A stretch of 64,000 nt of DNA from Rhizobium herbae (GCF_017873135.1 NZ_JAGGJV010000004.1:248001-312000); one strand, 5' to 3'; positions 27,428 to 39,523 are shown, numbered from the stretch's first letter. The notes: generated by a model not told the origin, from the sequence alone. Numbers and translations are program-made.

Positions 27428-29893
27428 ATGATCGATCGTTTGTCCAACGAAAAAATTCCCAGCGCCGCACCCCGCGAATCGAGCTCCGAAGTCCTGGCTC
27501 AGGAAATTATCGAACGCCTCACCTATCGTATCGGCAAGGACCCGAAAGTCGCCAAGCCGCATGACTGGCTGACCGCCGCGATCCTGGTCGTGCGCGACCG
27601 CATTACCGACAACTGGATGGAATCGACGCGCAAGACCTACGCGACCGATGCCAAGCGCGTTTATTACCTGTCGCTCGAATTCCTGATTGGCCGCCTGATG
27701 CGTGATGCCGTCACCAATATCGGCCTGATGGACGAACTGCGCCAGGCGCTCGCCTCCTTCGGCGTCGATATCGACGTCATTGCCGCCCTGGAACCGGATG
27801 CGGCTCTCGGCAACGGCGGTCTCGGCCGTCTGGCTGCCTGTTTCATGGAATCGATGGCAACGGTCGATATCCCGGCCTATGGCTACGGCATCCGCTACGT
27901 GCATGGCCTCTTCCGCCAGCAGATGGCCGATGGCTGGCAGGTCGAACTGCCGGAAACCTGGCTGGCCCACGGCAACCCCTGGGAGTTCGAGCGCCGCGAA
28001 AGCTCCTACGAAATCGGCTTCGGCGGCTCGGTCGAAACCGTCAACGTCGACGAGGAAGTCACCCGTTACGTCTGGAAACCGGCCGAGCGCGTCATCGCCA
28101 CGGCCTGCGATACGCCGGTGGTCGGCTGGCGTGCCAAGCGCGTCAACACCCTGCGCCTGTGGACCGCCCATCCGATCGACCCGATCCTGCTCGACGCCTT
28201 CAACGCCGGCGACCACATCGGCGCTCTCAGAGAAAGCAACAAGGCGGAAAGCCTTGCCCGCGTTCTCTATCCGGCCGACGCCACCCCGGCCGGTCAGGAA
28301 CTGCGCCTGCGTCAGGAATTCTTCTTCTCCTCCGCCTCGTTGCAGGACATCCTGCGCCGCCATCTGCAGCAATATCCGGATTTCACGTCGCTCGCCGACA
28401 AGGTCGCCATCCAGCTCAACGACACCCATCCGGCCGTCTCCGTCGCCGAACTGGTCCGCCTCCTGACCGACGTTCACGGCATGGATTTCGAAGCCGCCTG
28501 GGATATCGCCCGCCACACCTTCTCCTATACCAACCACACGCTTCTGCCCGAGGCGCTCGAAACCTGGCCGGTGCCGCTGTTCGAACGTCTCTTGCCGCGT
28601 CACATGCAGATCGTCTATGCGATCAACGCCAAGATCCTGCTCGAAGCCCGCAAGCAGAAGGTCCATACCGATCAGGAAGTGCGCAATATCTCGCTGATCG
28701 ACGAGAGCGGCGACCGCCGCGTGCGCATGGGCAACCTCGCTTTTGTCGGTTCGCACTCGATCAATGGCGTTTCCGCCCTACATACCGAACTCATGAAGGA
28801 AACTGTCTTCGCCGACCTCCACCGGCTTTATCCGACACGCATCAACAACAAGACCAACGGCATCACTCCGCGCCGCTGGCTGATGCAGTGCAATCCGGAC
28901 CTTGTGACGCTGATCCGCGAGGCGATCGGTGACGAGTTCATGGACAACACGGAAGCCCTGCAGGCACTCGACGCCTTTGCCGACAAGCCTGACTTCCAGG
29001 AGAAATTCGCAAGGATCAAGCGCTCCAACAAGGTCAAGCTGGCCCAGCTGGTCCAGAGCCGCATGGGCATCCGGCTCGATCCGTCGGCAATGTTCGACAT
29101 CCAGATCAAGCGCATCCACGAATACAAGCGCCAGCTCCTCAACATCGTCGAGGCGATTTCGCTCTACGACCAGATCCGTTCGCATCCGGAACTCGACTGG
29201 GTGCCGCGGGTCAAGCTGTTCGCCGGCAAGGCGGCGCCGAGCTATCACAACGCCAAGCTCATCATCAAGCTTGCCAACGACGTGGCCAAGGTCATCAACA
29301 ACGACCCGTCCGTGCGCGGCCTTTTGAAGATCGTCTTCATCCCCAACTACAACGTCTCCCTCGCCGAGATCATGGTCCCCGCCGCCGATCTCTCCGAGCA
29401 GATTTCGACGGCCGGCATGGAAGCGTCGGGAACCGGGAACATGAAGTTCGCGTTGAACGGCGCGCTGACCATCGGAACGCTGGATGGCGCCAATGTCGAA
29501 ATGCGCGACTGGGTCGGCGAGGAAAACATCAAGATATTCGGGATGACGGCGGACGAAGTCACCAAGGTGCGCGCCGAAGGCCACAATCCCCGCGCCATCA
29601 TCGAGCAATCGCGGGAACTGTCGCAGGCGCTGTTTGCCATCTCCTCCGGCGTCTTCTCCCCTGATGACCGCAATCGCTTCACCGCCCTGATCGACGGAAT
29701 CTACAATCACGACTGGTTCATGGTGGCGGCCGATTTCGACGCCTACACTAAGGCGCAGCGTGAGGTGGACGCCATCTGGGCGGAGCCGGCCAGTTGGTAT
29801 TCCAAGACCATCCGCAACACCGCGCGCATGGGCTGGTTCTCCTCCGACCGTACAATCCGGCAATATGCCGGGGAAATCTGGAGAGCTGGATGA
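27428..29893 (+). CDS. glgP: Glycogen phosphorylase
   Basis: This 821-residue PLP enzyme releases glucose-1-phosphate from the non-reducing ends of glycogen. It has the glycosyltransferase family 35 signatures: LSLEFLIGRLMRDA, the glycine-rich GNGGLGRLAACFM near residue 130, RINNKTNGITPRRW, and the PLP motif EASGTGNMKFALNGALTIGT near 665. The length is normal. It begins the cluster glgP-glgB-glgC-glgA-pgm, which couples synthesis and breakdown of glycogen. Its TGA overlaps the ATG of glgB (ATGA), implying coupled translation. Confidence 0.96.
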   Translation: MIDRLSNEKIPSAAPRESSSEVLAQEIIERLTYRIGKDPKVAKPHDWLTAAILVVRDRITDNWMESTRKTYATDAKRVYYLSLEFLIGRLMRDAVTNIGLMDELRQALASFGVDIDVIAALEPDAALGNGGLGRLAACFMESMATVDIPAYGYGIRYVHGLFRQQMADGWQVELPETWLAHGNPWEFERRESSYEIGFGGSVETVNVDEEVTRYVWKPAERVIATACDTPVVGWRAKRVNTLRLWTAHPIDPILLDAFNAGDHIGALRESNKAESLARVLYPADATPAGQELRLRQEFFFSSASLQDILRRHLQQYPDFTSLADKVAIQLNDTHPAVSVAELVRLLTDVHGMDFEAAWDIARHTFSYTNHTLLPEALETWPVPLFERLLPRHMQIVYAINAKILLEARKQKVHTDQEVRNISLIDESGDRRVRMGNLAFVGSHSINGVSALHTELMKETVFADLHRLYPTRINNKTNGITPRRWLMQCNPDLVTLIREAIGDEFMDNTEALQALDAFADKPDFQEKFARIKRSNKVKLAQLVQSRMGIRLDPSAMFDIQIKRIHEYKRQLLNIVEAISLYDQIRSHPELDWVPRVKLFAGKAAPSYHNAKLIIKLANDVAKVINNDPSVRGLLKIVFIPNYNVSLAEIMVPAADLSEQISTAGMEASGTGNMKFALNGALTIGTLDGANVEMRDWVGEENIKIFGMTADEVTKVRAEGHNPRAIIEQSRELSQALFAISSGVFSPDDRNRFTALIDGIYNHDWFMVAADFDAYTKAQREVDAIWAEPASWYSKTIRNTARMGWFSSDRTIRQYAGEIWRAG

Positions 29894-32100
29894 CAATAGT
29901 GCCAAAAGACGCCACGCCTACCGTCCCGCCAGCAAGCCTGTCGACGGAAGAGATTGCGGCGATCCTCGCTGGCACTCATACCAATCCGTTCGCAGCACTC
30001 GGCGTCCATCCGGCCGGCAAGGAGTTTGTTGCCCGCTGCTTCATCCCGGGCGCCGAAACCGTTGCGGCCGAGACATTGGCCGGCAAGGAGATCGGCACGC
30101 TGACCCGGCGTGACGATGCCGGGTTCTTCGAAGGCCCGATCGCCGTCAAGAAGATCCAGCCGGTCCGCTATCGCGCCCGCAATTCGGGCGGCGAATGGAC
30201 CGTTACCGATCCCTACAGCTTCGGCCCCGTACTCGGCCCGATGGATGACTACTACATCCGCGAGGGCTCGCACCTGCGGCTGTTCGACAAGATGGGCGCG
30301 CATCCGATCAAGCATGACGGCGCCGACGGCTTTCACTTCGCCGTCTGGGCACCCAATGCAAAGCGTGTCTCCGTCGTCGGCGATTTCAACGACTGGGACG
30401 GCCGCCGCCATGTGATGCGGCTGCGCCAGGACACCGGCATCTGGGAAATCTTCATTCCCGATGTCCAGTCCGGTGCGATCTACAAATACGAGGTCGTCGG
30501 CAAGAACGGCGAACTGCTGCCGTTGAAGGCCGATCCCTTTGCCCGCCGCTCCGAGCTGCGTCCGAAAAATGCGTCGATGACGACGGGCGAAATCGCGCAG
30601 GTCTGGCAGGACGATGCGCATCGGGCCCATTGGGCAAGCGTCGATGCGCGGCGTCAGCCGATCTCGATCTACGAGGTTCATGCCGCCTCCTGGCAGTTGC
30701 GCGATGACGGCAGCATGCTGTCCTGGGACGAGATGGCCGACCGGCTGATCCCCTATTGCGTCGATATGGGCTTCACCCATATCGAGTTCCTGCCGGTCAC
30801 CGAATATCCCTTCGATCCGTCCTGGGGATACCAGACCACCGGCCTTTATGCGCCGACCGCCCGCTTCGGCGAGCCGGAAGGTTTTGCCCGCTTCGTCAAC
30901 GGCGCCCACAAGGTCGGCGTCGGCGTCATCCTCGACTGGGTGCCGGCCCATTTCCCGACCGACGCCCATGGCCTGCGCTGGTTCGACGGCACCGCTCTTT
31001 ACGAGCACGAAGACCCCCGTCAGGGCTATCACCCCGACTGGAACACCGCGATCTACAATTTCGGCCGGGCCGAGGTGTTCTCCTATCTCGTCAACAACGC
31101 GCTCTATTGGGCCGAGAAATTCCACCTCGACGGTTTGCGCGTCGATGCGGTGGCCTCGATGCTCTATCTCGACTATTCGCGCAAGCACGGCGAATGGGTG
31201 CCGAACGAATACGGCGGCAACGAGAACCTCGACACGGTCCGCTTCCTGCAGACCATGAACAAGGAAGTCTACGGCAGCCATCCCGGCATCATCACCATCG
31301 CCGAGGAATCCACCTCCTGGCCGAAAGTCTCCGCGCCCGTTCATGCCGGCGGCCTGGGCTTCGGCTTCAAGTGGAACATGGGCTTCATGCACGACACGCT
31401 GCAATATTTGCAGCGCGAGCCGATCCACCGCAAGCACCACCACAACGACCTGACCTTCGGCCTGCTCTATGCCTTCAGCGAAAATTTCGTGCTGCCGCTG
31501 TCCCATGACGAAGTGGTGCACGGCAAGGGTTCGCTGATCGCCAAGATGGCCGGCGACGACTGGCAGAAATTCGCCAACCTGCGGGCATACTACGGGTTCA
31601 TGTGGGGCTATCCCGGCAAGAAGCTCTTGTTCATGGGCCAGGAATTCGCCCAGTGGCAGGAATGGGCCGAAGACCGCGCGCTCGACTGGAACCTGCTCGA
31701 ATACCCCCTGCACGAGGGCATGCGCCGGCTGGTGCGCGATCTCAACGGGACCTATCGCAACAAGGCGGCGCTGCATGCGCGTGACTGCGAAGGCGATGGT
31801 TTCGAATGGCTGATCGCCGATGACCGCGAGAATTCGGTCTTTGCCTGGCTGCGCAAGGCGCCCGGTGAAAAAATGATCGCCGTCGTCAGCAACTTTACCC
31901 CGGTCTACCGGGAAAACTACACGATACCGTTGCCCGTGGAGGGGCGGTGGAAGGAGATCCTCAACAGCGACGCCGAGATTTACGGCGGCAGCGGAAAGGG
32001 CAACGGAGGCGCCGTCCAGGCGACAAAGAACAGTTCGGGCGTCATTACGGCCACCATCACCTTGCCGCCTCTGGCGACTTTGATGCTGGAGCAGGATTAG
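29890..32100 (+). CDS. glgB: 1,4-alpha-glucan branching enzyme
   Basis: This 736-residue GH13 enzyme creates alpha-1,6 branches in glycogen. It contains an N-terminal CBM48-like region with HFAVWAPNAKRVSVVGDFNDWDG near residue 150, then the catalytic barrel: DWVPAHFPTD, GLRVDAVASMLY with the nucleophile Asp near 417, IAEEST with the acid Glu near 470, and LSHDEVVHGKGS. The start at 29890 overlaps the glgP stop by four bases; longer in-frame starts inside glgP are unlikely. It ends about 120 bases before glgC. Confidence 0.96.
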   Translation: MTIVPKDATPTVPPASLSTEEIAAILAGTHTNPFAALGVHPAGKEFVARCFIPGAETVAAETLAGKEIGTLTRRDDAGFFEGPIAVKKIQPVRYRARNSGGEWTVTDPYSFGPVLGPMDDYYIREGSHLRLFDKMGAHPIKHDGADGFHFAVWAPNAKRVSVVGDFNDWDGRRHVMRLRQDTGIWEIFIPDVQSGAIYKYEVVGKNGELLPLKADPFARRSELRPKNASMTTGEIAQVWQDDAHRAHWASVDARRQPISIYEVHAASWQLRDDGSMLSWDEMADRLIPYCVDMGFTHIEFLPVTEYPFDPSWGYQTTGLYAPTARFGEPEGFARFVNGAHKVGVGVILDWVPAHFPTDAHGLRWFDGTALYEHEDPRQGYHPDWNTAIYNFGRAEVFSYLVNNALYWAEKFHLDGLRVDAVASMLYLDYSRKHGEWVPNEYGGNENLDTVRFLQTMNKEVYGSHPGIITIAEESTSWPKVSAPVHAGGLGFGFKWNMGFMHDTLQYLQREPIHRKHHHNDLTFGLLYAFSENFVLPLSHDEVVHGKGSLIAKMAGDDWQKFANLRAYYGFMWGYPGKKLLFMGQEFAQWQEWAEDRALDWNLLEYPLHEGMRRLVRDLNGTYRNKAALHARDCEGDGFEWLIADDRENSVFAWLRKAPGEKMIAVVSNFTPVYRENYTIPLPVEGRWKEILNSDAEIYGGSGKGNGGAVQATKNSSGVITATITLPPLATLMLEQD

Positions 32101-32222
32101 CGCACGGCAAGGCGGGCTCCCAAGGCCTGTCGATGCGATGCGTCAGAAGAATATTTGGAGAGAACACTGTTCCAAAGGGCGGGTGAACCGCTCCCGGAAC
32201 CATACTATCGGGAGGAAAATCA

Positions 32223-33482
32223 ATGGAAAAGAGAATACAGCCACTCGCCCGTGACGCCATGGCCTACGTTCTTGCCGGCGGCCGGGGAAGCCGCCTGAAG
32301 GAACTGACCGATCGTCGCGCCAAGCCTGCGGTCTACTTTGGCGGCAAGGCCCGCATCATCGACTTCGCGCTGTCGAATGCGATGAACTCCGGCATTCGCC
32401 GCATCGGCGTCGCCACGCAGTACAAGGCGCATTCGCTGATCCGCCACCTGCAGAACGGCTGGAACTTCTTCCGCCCCGAGCGTAACGAGAGCTTCGACAT
32501 CCTGCCGGCCTCCCAGCGCGTCTCTGAAACGCAATGGTACGAAGGCACGGCCGACGCCGTCTACCAGAACATCGACATCATCGAGGACCATGGCGTCGAA
32601 TACATGGTCATCCTTGCCGGCGACCATATCTACAAGATGGACTACGAACTCATGCTCCAGCAGCATGTGGACAGCGGCGCCGACGTCACCATCGGCTGCC
32701 TGGAAGTGCCGCGCATGGAAGCCACCGGCTTCGGCGTCATGCATGTCGACGACAAGGACCAGATCATCGCCTTCGTCGAGAAGCCGGCCGACCCGCCGGG
32801 CATTCCCGGCAATCCGGAAATGGCGCTGGCCTCGATGGGCATCTACGTCTTCCACACCAAGTTCCTGATGGACATACTGCGCCGCGATGCCGCCGACCCC
32901 ACCTCCTCGCGCGATTTCGGCAAGGACATCATCCCCTATATCGTCCAGCACGGCAAAGCCGTCGCCCACCGCTTCAACCAGTCCTGCGTCCGCTCCGATT
33001 TCGAGCGCGAGGCCTATTGGCGCGACGTCGGCACGATCGACGCCTACTGGCAGGCCAATATCGACCTCACCCATGTCACGCCGGAACTCGATATCTACGA
33101 CGGCACCTGGCCGATCTGGACCTTCGCCGAAATCAAGCCGCCGGCGAAATTCGTCCATGACGACGAGAACCGCCGTGGATCTGCGACCTCCTCGCTCGTC
33201 TCCGGCGACTGCATCATTTCCGGTGCCTCGCTGAACCGCTCGATGTTGTTTACCGGCGTGCGGGTGAATTCCTTCTCGCGTCTCGACGGCGCCGTGATCC
33301 TGCCCAACGTCAAGATCGGCCGGCATGCGAACTTGAAGAACGTCGTCATCGACAGCCGCGTCGTCATCCCGGAAGGCCTCGTCGTCGGCGACGATCCGGA
33401 ATTCGACGCCAAGCGCTTCCGCCGTTCGGAAAACGGCATCTGCCTGATTACCCAGGCGATGATCGACAAGCTGGACATGTAA
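32223..33482 (+). CDS. glgC: Glucose-1-phosphate adenylyltransferase (ADP-glucose pyrophosphorylase)
   Basis: This 419-residue enzyme makes ADP-glucose from glucose-1-phosphate and ATP, the committed and allosterically controlled step of glycogen synthesis. The nucleotide-binding [21 protein letters not shown] is at residues 17-37, and the sugar-phosphate site FVEKP and the [12 protein letters not shown] block follow. The C-terminal left-handed beta-helix carries [22 protein letters not shown] strong GGGAGGAAAATCA ribosome site precedes the ATG. It is two bases from glgA. Confidence 0.97.
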   Translation: MEKRIQPLARDAMAYVLAGGRGSRLKELTDRRAKPAVYFGGKARIIDFALSNAMNSGIRRIGVATQYKAHSLIRHLQNGWNFFRPERNESFDILPASQRVSETQWYEGTADAVYQNIDIIEDHGVEYMVILAGDHIYKMDYELMLQQHVDSGADVTIGCLEVPRMEATGFGVMHVDDKDQIIAFVEKPADPPGIPGNPEMALASMGIYVFHTKFLMDILRRDAADPTSSRDFGKDIIPYIVQHGKAVAHRFNQSCVRSDFEREAYWRDVGTIDAYWQANIDLTHVTPELDIYDGTWPIWTFAEIKPPAKFVHDDENRRGSATSSLVSGDCIISGASLNRSMLFTGVRVNSFSRLDGAVILPNVKIGRHANLKNVVIDSRVVIPEGLVVGDDPEFDAKRFRRSENGICLITQAMIDKLDM

Positions 33483-33484
33483 GG

Positions 33485-36558
<3,074 letters not shown>

Positions 36559-36579
36559 TGGAATAGCCTAAAGGGGAGG

Positions 36580-36775
36580 CCACAGCCTCTCTTCATCCTC
36601 CCTTGAGGGTGAGGGCCATTGTATATGGAGACCCCCTCTGGCCTGTCGGCCATCTCCCCCACAAGGGGGGAGAGACCCTGCCGCACGGCTTCGTTTTAAG
36701 CCACGGGCAGAGCGGCAGGCCAAGCCCCTCCCCCTTGTGGGGAGGGGTTGGGGAGGGGACTTTTCATATACGATA
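36580..36775. repeat. Intergenic palindromic repeat (CTCCCC...GGGGAG type)
   Basis: Repeated mirror-image phrases occur: ACAAGGGGGGAGA on one side and CCCCTTGTGGGGAGGGG on the other, plus CCTCTGGCCTGTCGGCC. This pattern is typical of the intergenic mosaic palindromes of Rhizobiaceae and recurs in this window at 39524 and 43567. Confidence 0.65.
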
Positions 36776-36837
36776 GCGCTCTTCGCCGGGTGGGGTGATC
36801 CGCCAAACCGAACCCAGCCGCACAAGGAACCGCGACA

Positions 36838-37047
36838 ATGACCGACGACGATCTTGTCGCCCTCTACAAGGCCGGAAAATTCAAGGAAGCGCTGACGGCC
36901 GCCATCGGCCAAAACGGCAAATCCAAATCCACCCCCACCCGCCTCGTCATGGACAAGCAGGCCGGCAAGCTCCGCTGCTACCGGGGAAACAAGCGCGTCG
37001 AGAAGGACGCGAACGGTGAGTGGCAGCTGGTGAAATTGCTGGGGTGA
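36838..37047 (+). CDS. Small protein of unknown function downstream of pgm
   Basis: This 69-residue protein (MTDDDLVALYKAGKFKEAL ... WQLVKLLG) is hydrophilic and basic, with no membrane segment. I do not recognise a family. AAGGAACC lies at a suitable distance before the ATG. It sits at the left edge of the accessory segment that splits the glycogen cluster. It may be a native small gene beyond pgm rather than part of the insertion. Confidence 0.55.
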   Translation: MTDDDLVALYKAGKFKEALTAAIGQNGKSKSTPTRLVMDKQAGKLRCYRGNKRVEKDANGEWQLVKLLG

Positions 37048-37216
37048 CGAGGGGTGTGCATGAATTCGCTGGATTATGCCGTTCAGGCATCACGCTGTTC
37101 GAGATAGGCCGTTCTTTAGCGGCAGCTTTGCGCCAAAAGCGGCTATCGGGTTAAAAAGTGCGTTGACGGACTGGGGTTGAGCGACGAAGGGCGTCGGTTT
37201 CAACGCCATGCCACGA
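37048..37216. other. Intergenic region at left edge of the retron segment
   Basis: No gene is seen. The sequence is less GC-rich than the glycogen genes and contains AGCGGCAGCTTTGCGCC-type phrases. No direct repeat or integrase-type att site was recognised. Confidence 0.4.
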
Positions 37217-38149
37217 CTATGGCTTTAGAGCCTCTTCAATCTGGCGACGCTGGGCCAGACGGCCTTTGACCTGATGTTCGAGCTTGATCAACGTGACCTT
37301 GTCTGTCGCAAGCTTGTGAAGTTTTTTGGTTTCGGCAAGTTTTTTAAGTTGGCGGTTTGGCAGTTTCAGCGTGCCATTGCGAACAATCACGCCTGTGATG
37401 TCTGCTGGCGACCCCACGAGACTAACTTCCTTTTCGCGCTTCAATTTGAAGCCATTTTTGACAATGATCTGCTTCACTTCCCACACCAGAGCGCCCGGGA
37501 CAGTGGTGCCTGACAAAGTGATATCGTCGGCGTAAACGCTTAGGATGCAGCCAGCGGATGCTACCGCCTCAGCTACATCGTCCCACATTTTCTTATTTGA
37601 AAAATACGCGAGAATAGGGCTGCATGGCGATCCTTGGGGCAGCCTGCCACTATCAGTGACGAGAGACACAAGGACTGCTGTCACATCCGGTGCGCACTTC
37701 ATTACGGTGCTGAAAAACCAAGCAACCCGGTCTGCGGTGCAACTGGGGAAGTAGTCAGCGATATCGAGCAGCCAAAAAGCGTTGCTGTTTACATGCCTTC
37801 TAGCGTTGTCGACATAGGACACACCCTTTACCGGGCTACACAAATAGCTGGGCGGCTCGATACGAGAGAGCAGATTCGCGATCCGCGTTTGCAGTTTCTT
37901 TAACGGATCAACCGGTATGTCGATTGGGCGATAGTTCCCAGCTTTTTCAGCGGGTGGGGGCTGCTTCAGCCAAGGAGCGGTATCGCTATCCTTTGGCTTC
38001 CATCGCTTCTTATAACGAATCTCAATCGCATCGACGGACTTTAAGTGCGCTGGTGAACACATTAAAATGTCTGCAAGCTTCTTTCGAGTGCGCACATTGA
38101 AGAGTGCGCTGGCTTCCAATTTGTGGAACGGGAAGGCCTTACGCGGCAT
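37217..38149 (-). CDS. Retron-type reverse transcriptase
   Basis: This 310-residue RT copies RNA into DNA. It carries RT motif A LLDIADYFPSC (residues 127-137), the substrate motif LPQGSPCSP (170-178) and the catalytic YADD (206-209). Two retron-specific signals are present: NARRH (115-119), matching the NAxxH region, and ITG (251-253), matching the VTG region. It lacks the maturase and endonuclease parts of group II intron RTs, and its motif 4 is not of the DGR type. The ATG at 38149 overlaps the XRE gene by 11 bases; a TTG at 38170 would add seven residues. Codon use and GC are lower than in neighbouring genes, suggesting transfer. Confidence 0.88.
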   Translation of the reverse strand: MPRKAFPFHKLEASALFNVRTRKKLADILMCSPAHLKSVDAIEIRYKKRWKPKDSDTAPWLKQPPPAEKAGNYRPIDIPVDPLKKLQTRIANLLSRIEPPSYLCSPVKGVSYVDNARRHVNSNAFWLLDIADYFPSCTADRVAWFFSTVMKCAPDVTAVLVSLVTDSGRLPQGSPCSPILAYFSNKKMWDDVAEAVASAGCILSVYADDITLSGTTVPGALVWEVKQIIVKNGFKLKREKEVSLVGSPADITGVIVRNGTLKLPNRQLKKLAETKKLHKLATDKVTLIKLEHQVKGRLAQRRQIEEALKP

Positions 38150-38441
38150 GTGATGAAGACTTTTGCTCAATGAGCTGTAGGAAATTGATCACCTTGGAGG
38201 CAATGAACGTCTTAGCTTTTTCGCCTTTGCCAGCTTTCTCAATATTCTCAGAAAAGAAAAGTATCGAGGACATAGGAATTCCAAACGTCTTCGAATAACG
38301 CTCAATTATATCAATAGAAGGCGTCTTGGTTCCACTCTCGATTTCTGAGAGGTGAGACTTAGAGATTCCCAACTTTTCAGCAACCTCGACCTGCTTCAGG
38401 TCGTGGAAAACTCGTATTAATCTCAAGGCTTCGGATAACAT
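38139..38441 (-). CDS. XRE-family helix-turn-helix protein, partner of the retron RT
   Basis: This 100-residue protein has an XRE/Cro helix-turn-helix in residues 10-62 (LKQVEVAEKLGISKSHLSEIESG). The C-terminal 40 residues are charged and helical. An AAGGAAAGGAG ribosome site precedes the ATG. Its stop lies inside the start of the RT gene, so the two are co-translated. In the published retron classification one type pairs the RT with an HTH protein (type VI as I recall), so this could be the accessory or regulatory component; an antitoxin-like or immunity-repressor role is equally open. Confidence 0.85.
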   Translation of the reverse strand: MLSEALRLIRVFHDLKQVEVAEKLGISKSHLSEIESGTKTPSIDIIERYSKTFGIPMSSILFFSENIEKAGKGEKAKTFIASKVINFLQLIEQKSSSHAA

Positions 38442-38482
38442 AGTACAACTCCTTTCCTTGTAGATATTAGGTTAACGGCCTA

Positions 38483-38671
38483 TCACGACGATCCGAAGAT
38501 ATCGAGGCATACCCGCAAAATGCGGTATATGGTCAAAGCCAACTGAAAAGCCGACTTCAACATTCGTGGATTTTTCAGCTGTTTCCAGCACCAGGAGACG
38601 AACCGTTTCCAGCGCGTCGTTGTTCCACTCTTTAACCGCTGCTGCTGGCGATCACTTTCTTCTATAGACAT
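38483..38671 (-). CDS. Small cationic protein with hydrophobic C-terminus, candidate retron effector
   Basis: This 62-residue protein starts MSIEESDRQQQRLKSG, has a Trp/Lys-rich middle (RWKRFVSWCWKQLKNPR) and ends with a hydrophobic helix (MLKSAFQLALTIYRILRVCLDIF). AAGGAACTCTAT directly before the ATG at 38671 is a good ribosome site; a longer frame to 38722 lacks one. It lies 41 bases upstream of the XRE gene in the same direction. Size and composition are those of small membrane-acting toxins, so it may be the effector of the retron system. No family is recognised, and it could also be a chance frame. Confidence 0.55.
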   Translation of the reverse strand: MSIEESDRQQQRLKSGTTTRWKRFVSWCWKQLKNPRMLKSAFQLALTIYRILRVCLDIFGSS

Positions 38672-38739
38672 ATAGAGTTCCTTCTGTTTGCCCTCGGGAC
38701 CATCCCTAAGGGTCGTCGCCAAACAGTGTCGGAACCAGC

Positions 38740-38940
38740 AGCACGCACCTTCTACCTAGAAGCAGCCCGCTCGTCGGGACTGCTTCTGCTTCGCCCGCCG
38801 CCGCCGTCCCCTCTCGGGTCCTCGGGCGTCCGGGTAAGATCAGAGGACACGAAGGTCCTCCACGGCATTCGCATTTCTGAGAATGGCCTGAAAATGACGA
38901 CTTCTTCCGCTCATGATCTGGACAGGAACATAAGGAAGTC
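38740..38940 (-). ncRNA. Candidate retron msr-msd RNA (hairpin-rich leader)
   Basis: Upstream of the small gene, RT-direction, four hairpins follow one another: GGC(C)ATTC/GAATGCC (38888-38864), GAGGAC/GTCCTC (38860-38843), CGCCCG/CGGGCG (38828-38792) and AGAAGCAG/CTGCTTCT with extra CCC/GGG pairing (38787-38758). Short stem-loops followed by a longer one are expected of msr-msd. A weak a1/a2 pair (TTCCTT near 38936-38931 with AAGGAA near 38684-38679) exists. No branching guanosine could be assigned, so the limits are approximate. Confidence 0.4.
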
Positions 38941-38954
38941 ATGATCAAAAATCA

Positions 38955-38987
38955 AGAAGAAAGTTCGCTAAAAGCGAACTTTCTTCT
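38955..38987. repeat. Perfect 14-bp inverted repeat at the right edge of the retron segment
   Basis: AGAAGAAAGTTCGC and its exact complement flank a 5-base loop (TAAAA). On the minus strand it is followed by TGATTTTTG, so it could be a weak terminator or the start of the retron RNA region. Confidence 0.65.
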
Positions 38988-39399
38988 AATCCATAGCCCT
39001 CGCGAAACTTGGCCCTTGGCGGTCACCATTTCCGCCGTCCTAGCAACGACCAGTCGCTTATGCGGGTTTGGGCCGAAAACGGAAGTCACCAGTCGAATGA
39101 CTGCTTAATACGCCATGACCAACACGCCTCCCCCCCACAAAAAATCATCCCCGCTGATCCCCGCCCTTGAAACCTGTGCCATCCTGACGTCGTTCCGCCC
39201 ATGGATACGCTGCCAGGCGTGGCAGTGAGGCGGGGCCGGTGCCGGGTGCGGGAAGGACGTAGGCCTTCATCCGGTGGGCGAGCAGAAAATGGTTCCCCTC
39301 CGCAGGCTGTTGCGGCTGCGGACGTGCCTGTGCGGTACAGAAGGTTGACGCGAATGTCGGTCAAAGAGGAACCGGAGTTGCCGCCGACGACCATCGAAC

Positions 39400-39455
39400 G
39401 GGGCGCTGGAAGGCGTCATATAAACTTACTTAACTGCGGCACTTTCCAGCGCCCC
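39400..39455. repeat. 12-bp inverted repeat with 32-base spacer
   Basis: GGGGCGCTGGAA (39400-39411) and TTCCAGCGCCCC (39444-39455) are perfect complements around an AT-richer spacer. The role is unknown. Confidence 0.55.
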
Positions 39456-39523
39456 GGCCAGGTAAACGAAGAGCAAACCCACGGCGGATTTTCCGGGCGT
39501 GGCTGAAGGGCGTTGAAGCTGCT

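Noticed and set aside
29743..31776. Long minus-strand frame opposite glgB
   Set aside because: Shadow of a highly expressed GC-rich gene; no domain recognised. The same holds for 34921-36453 (pgm) and 39845-41887 (glgX).
37217..38149. Diversity-generating retroelement or group II intron RT
   Set aside because: There is no maturase or endonuclease domain, the substrate motif is LPQGSPCSP rather than the DGR type, and no template/variable repeat pair was seen nearby.
38139..38671. Plain toxin-antitoxin pair (small protein plus XRE) independent of the RT
   Set aside because: Not excluded as a function, but the XRE stop overlaps the RT start, so treating it apart from the RT is less likely than one module.
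37048..39110. Direct repeats or att sites flanking the retron segment
   Set aside because: Phrases such as GCAGCTTTGCGCC (left) and CGTTTTCGGCCC (right, minus strand) look alike in style but do not align as a real duplication.
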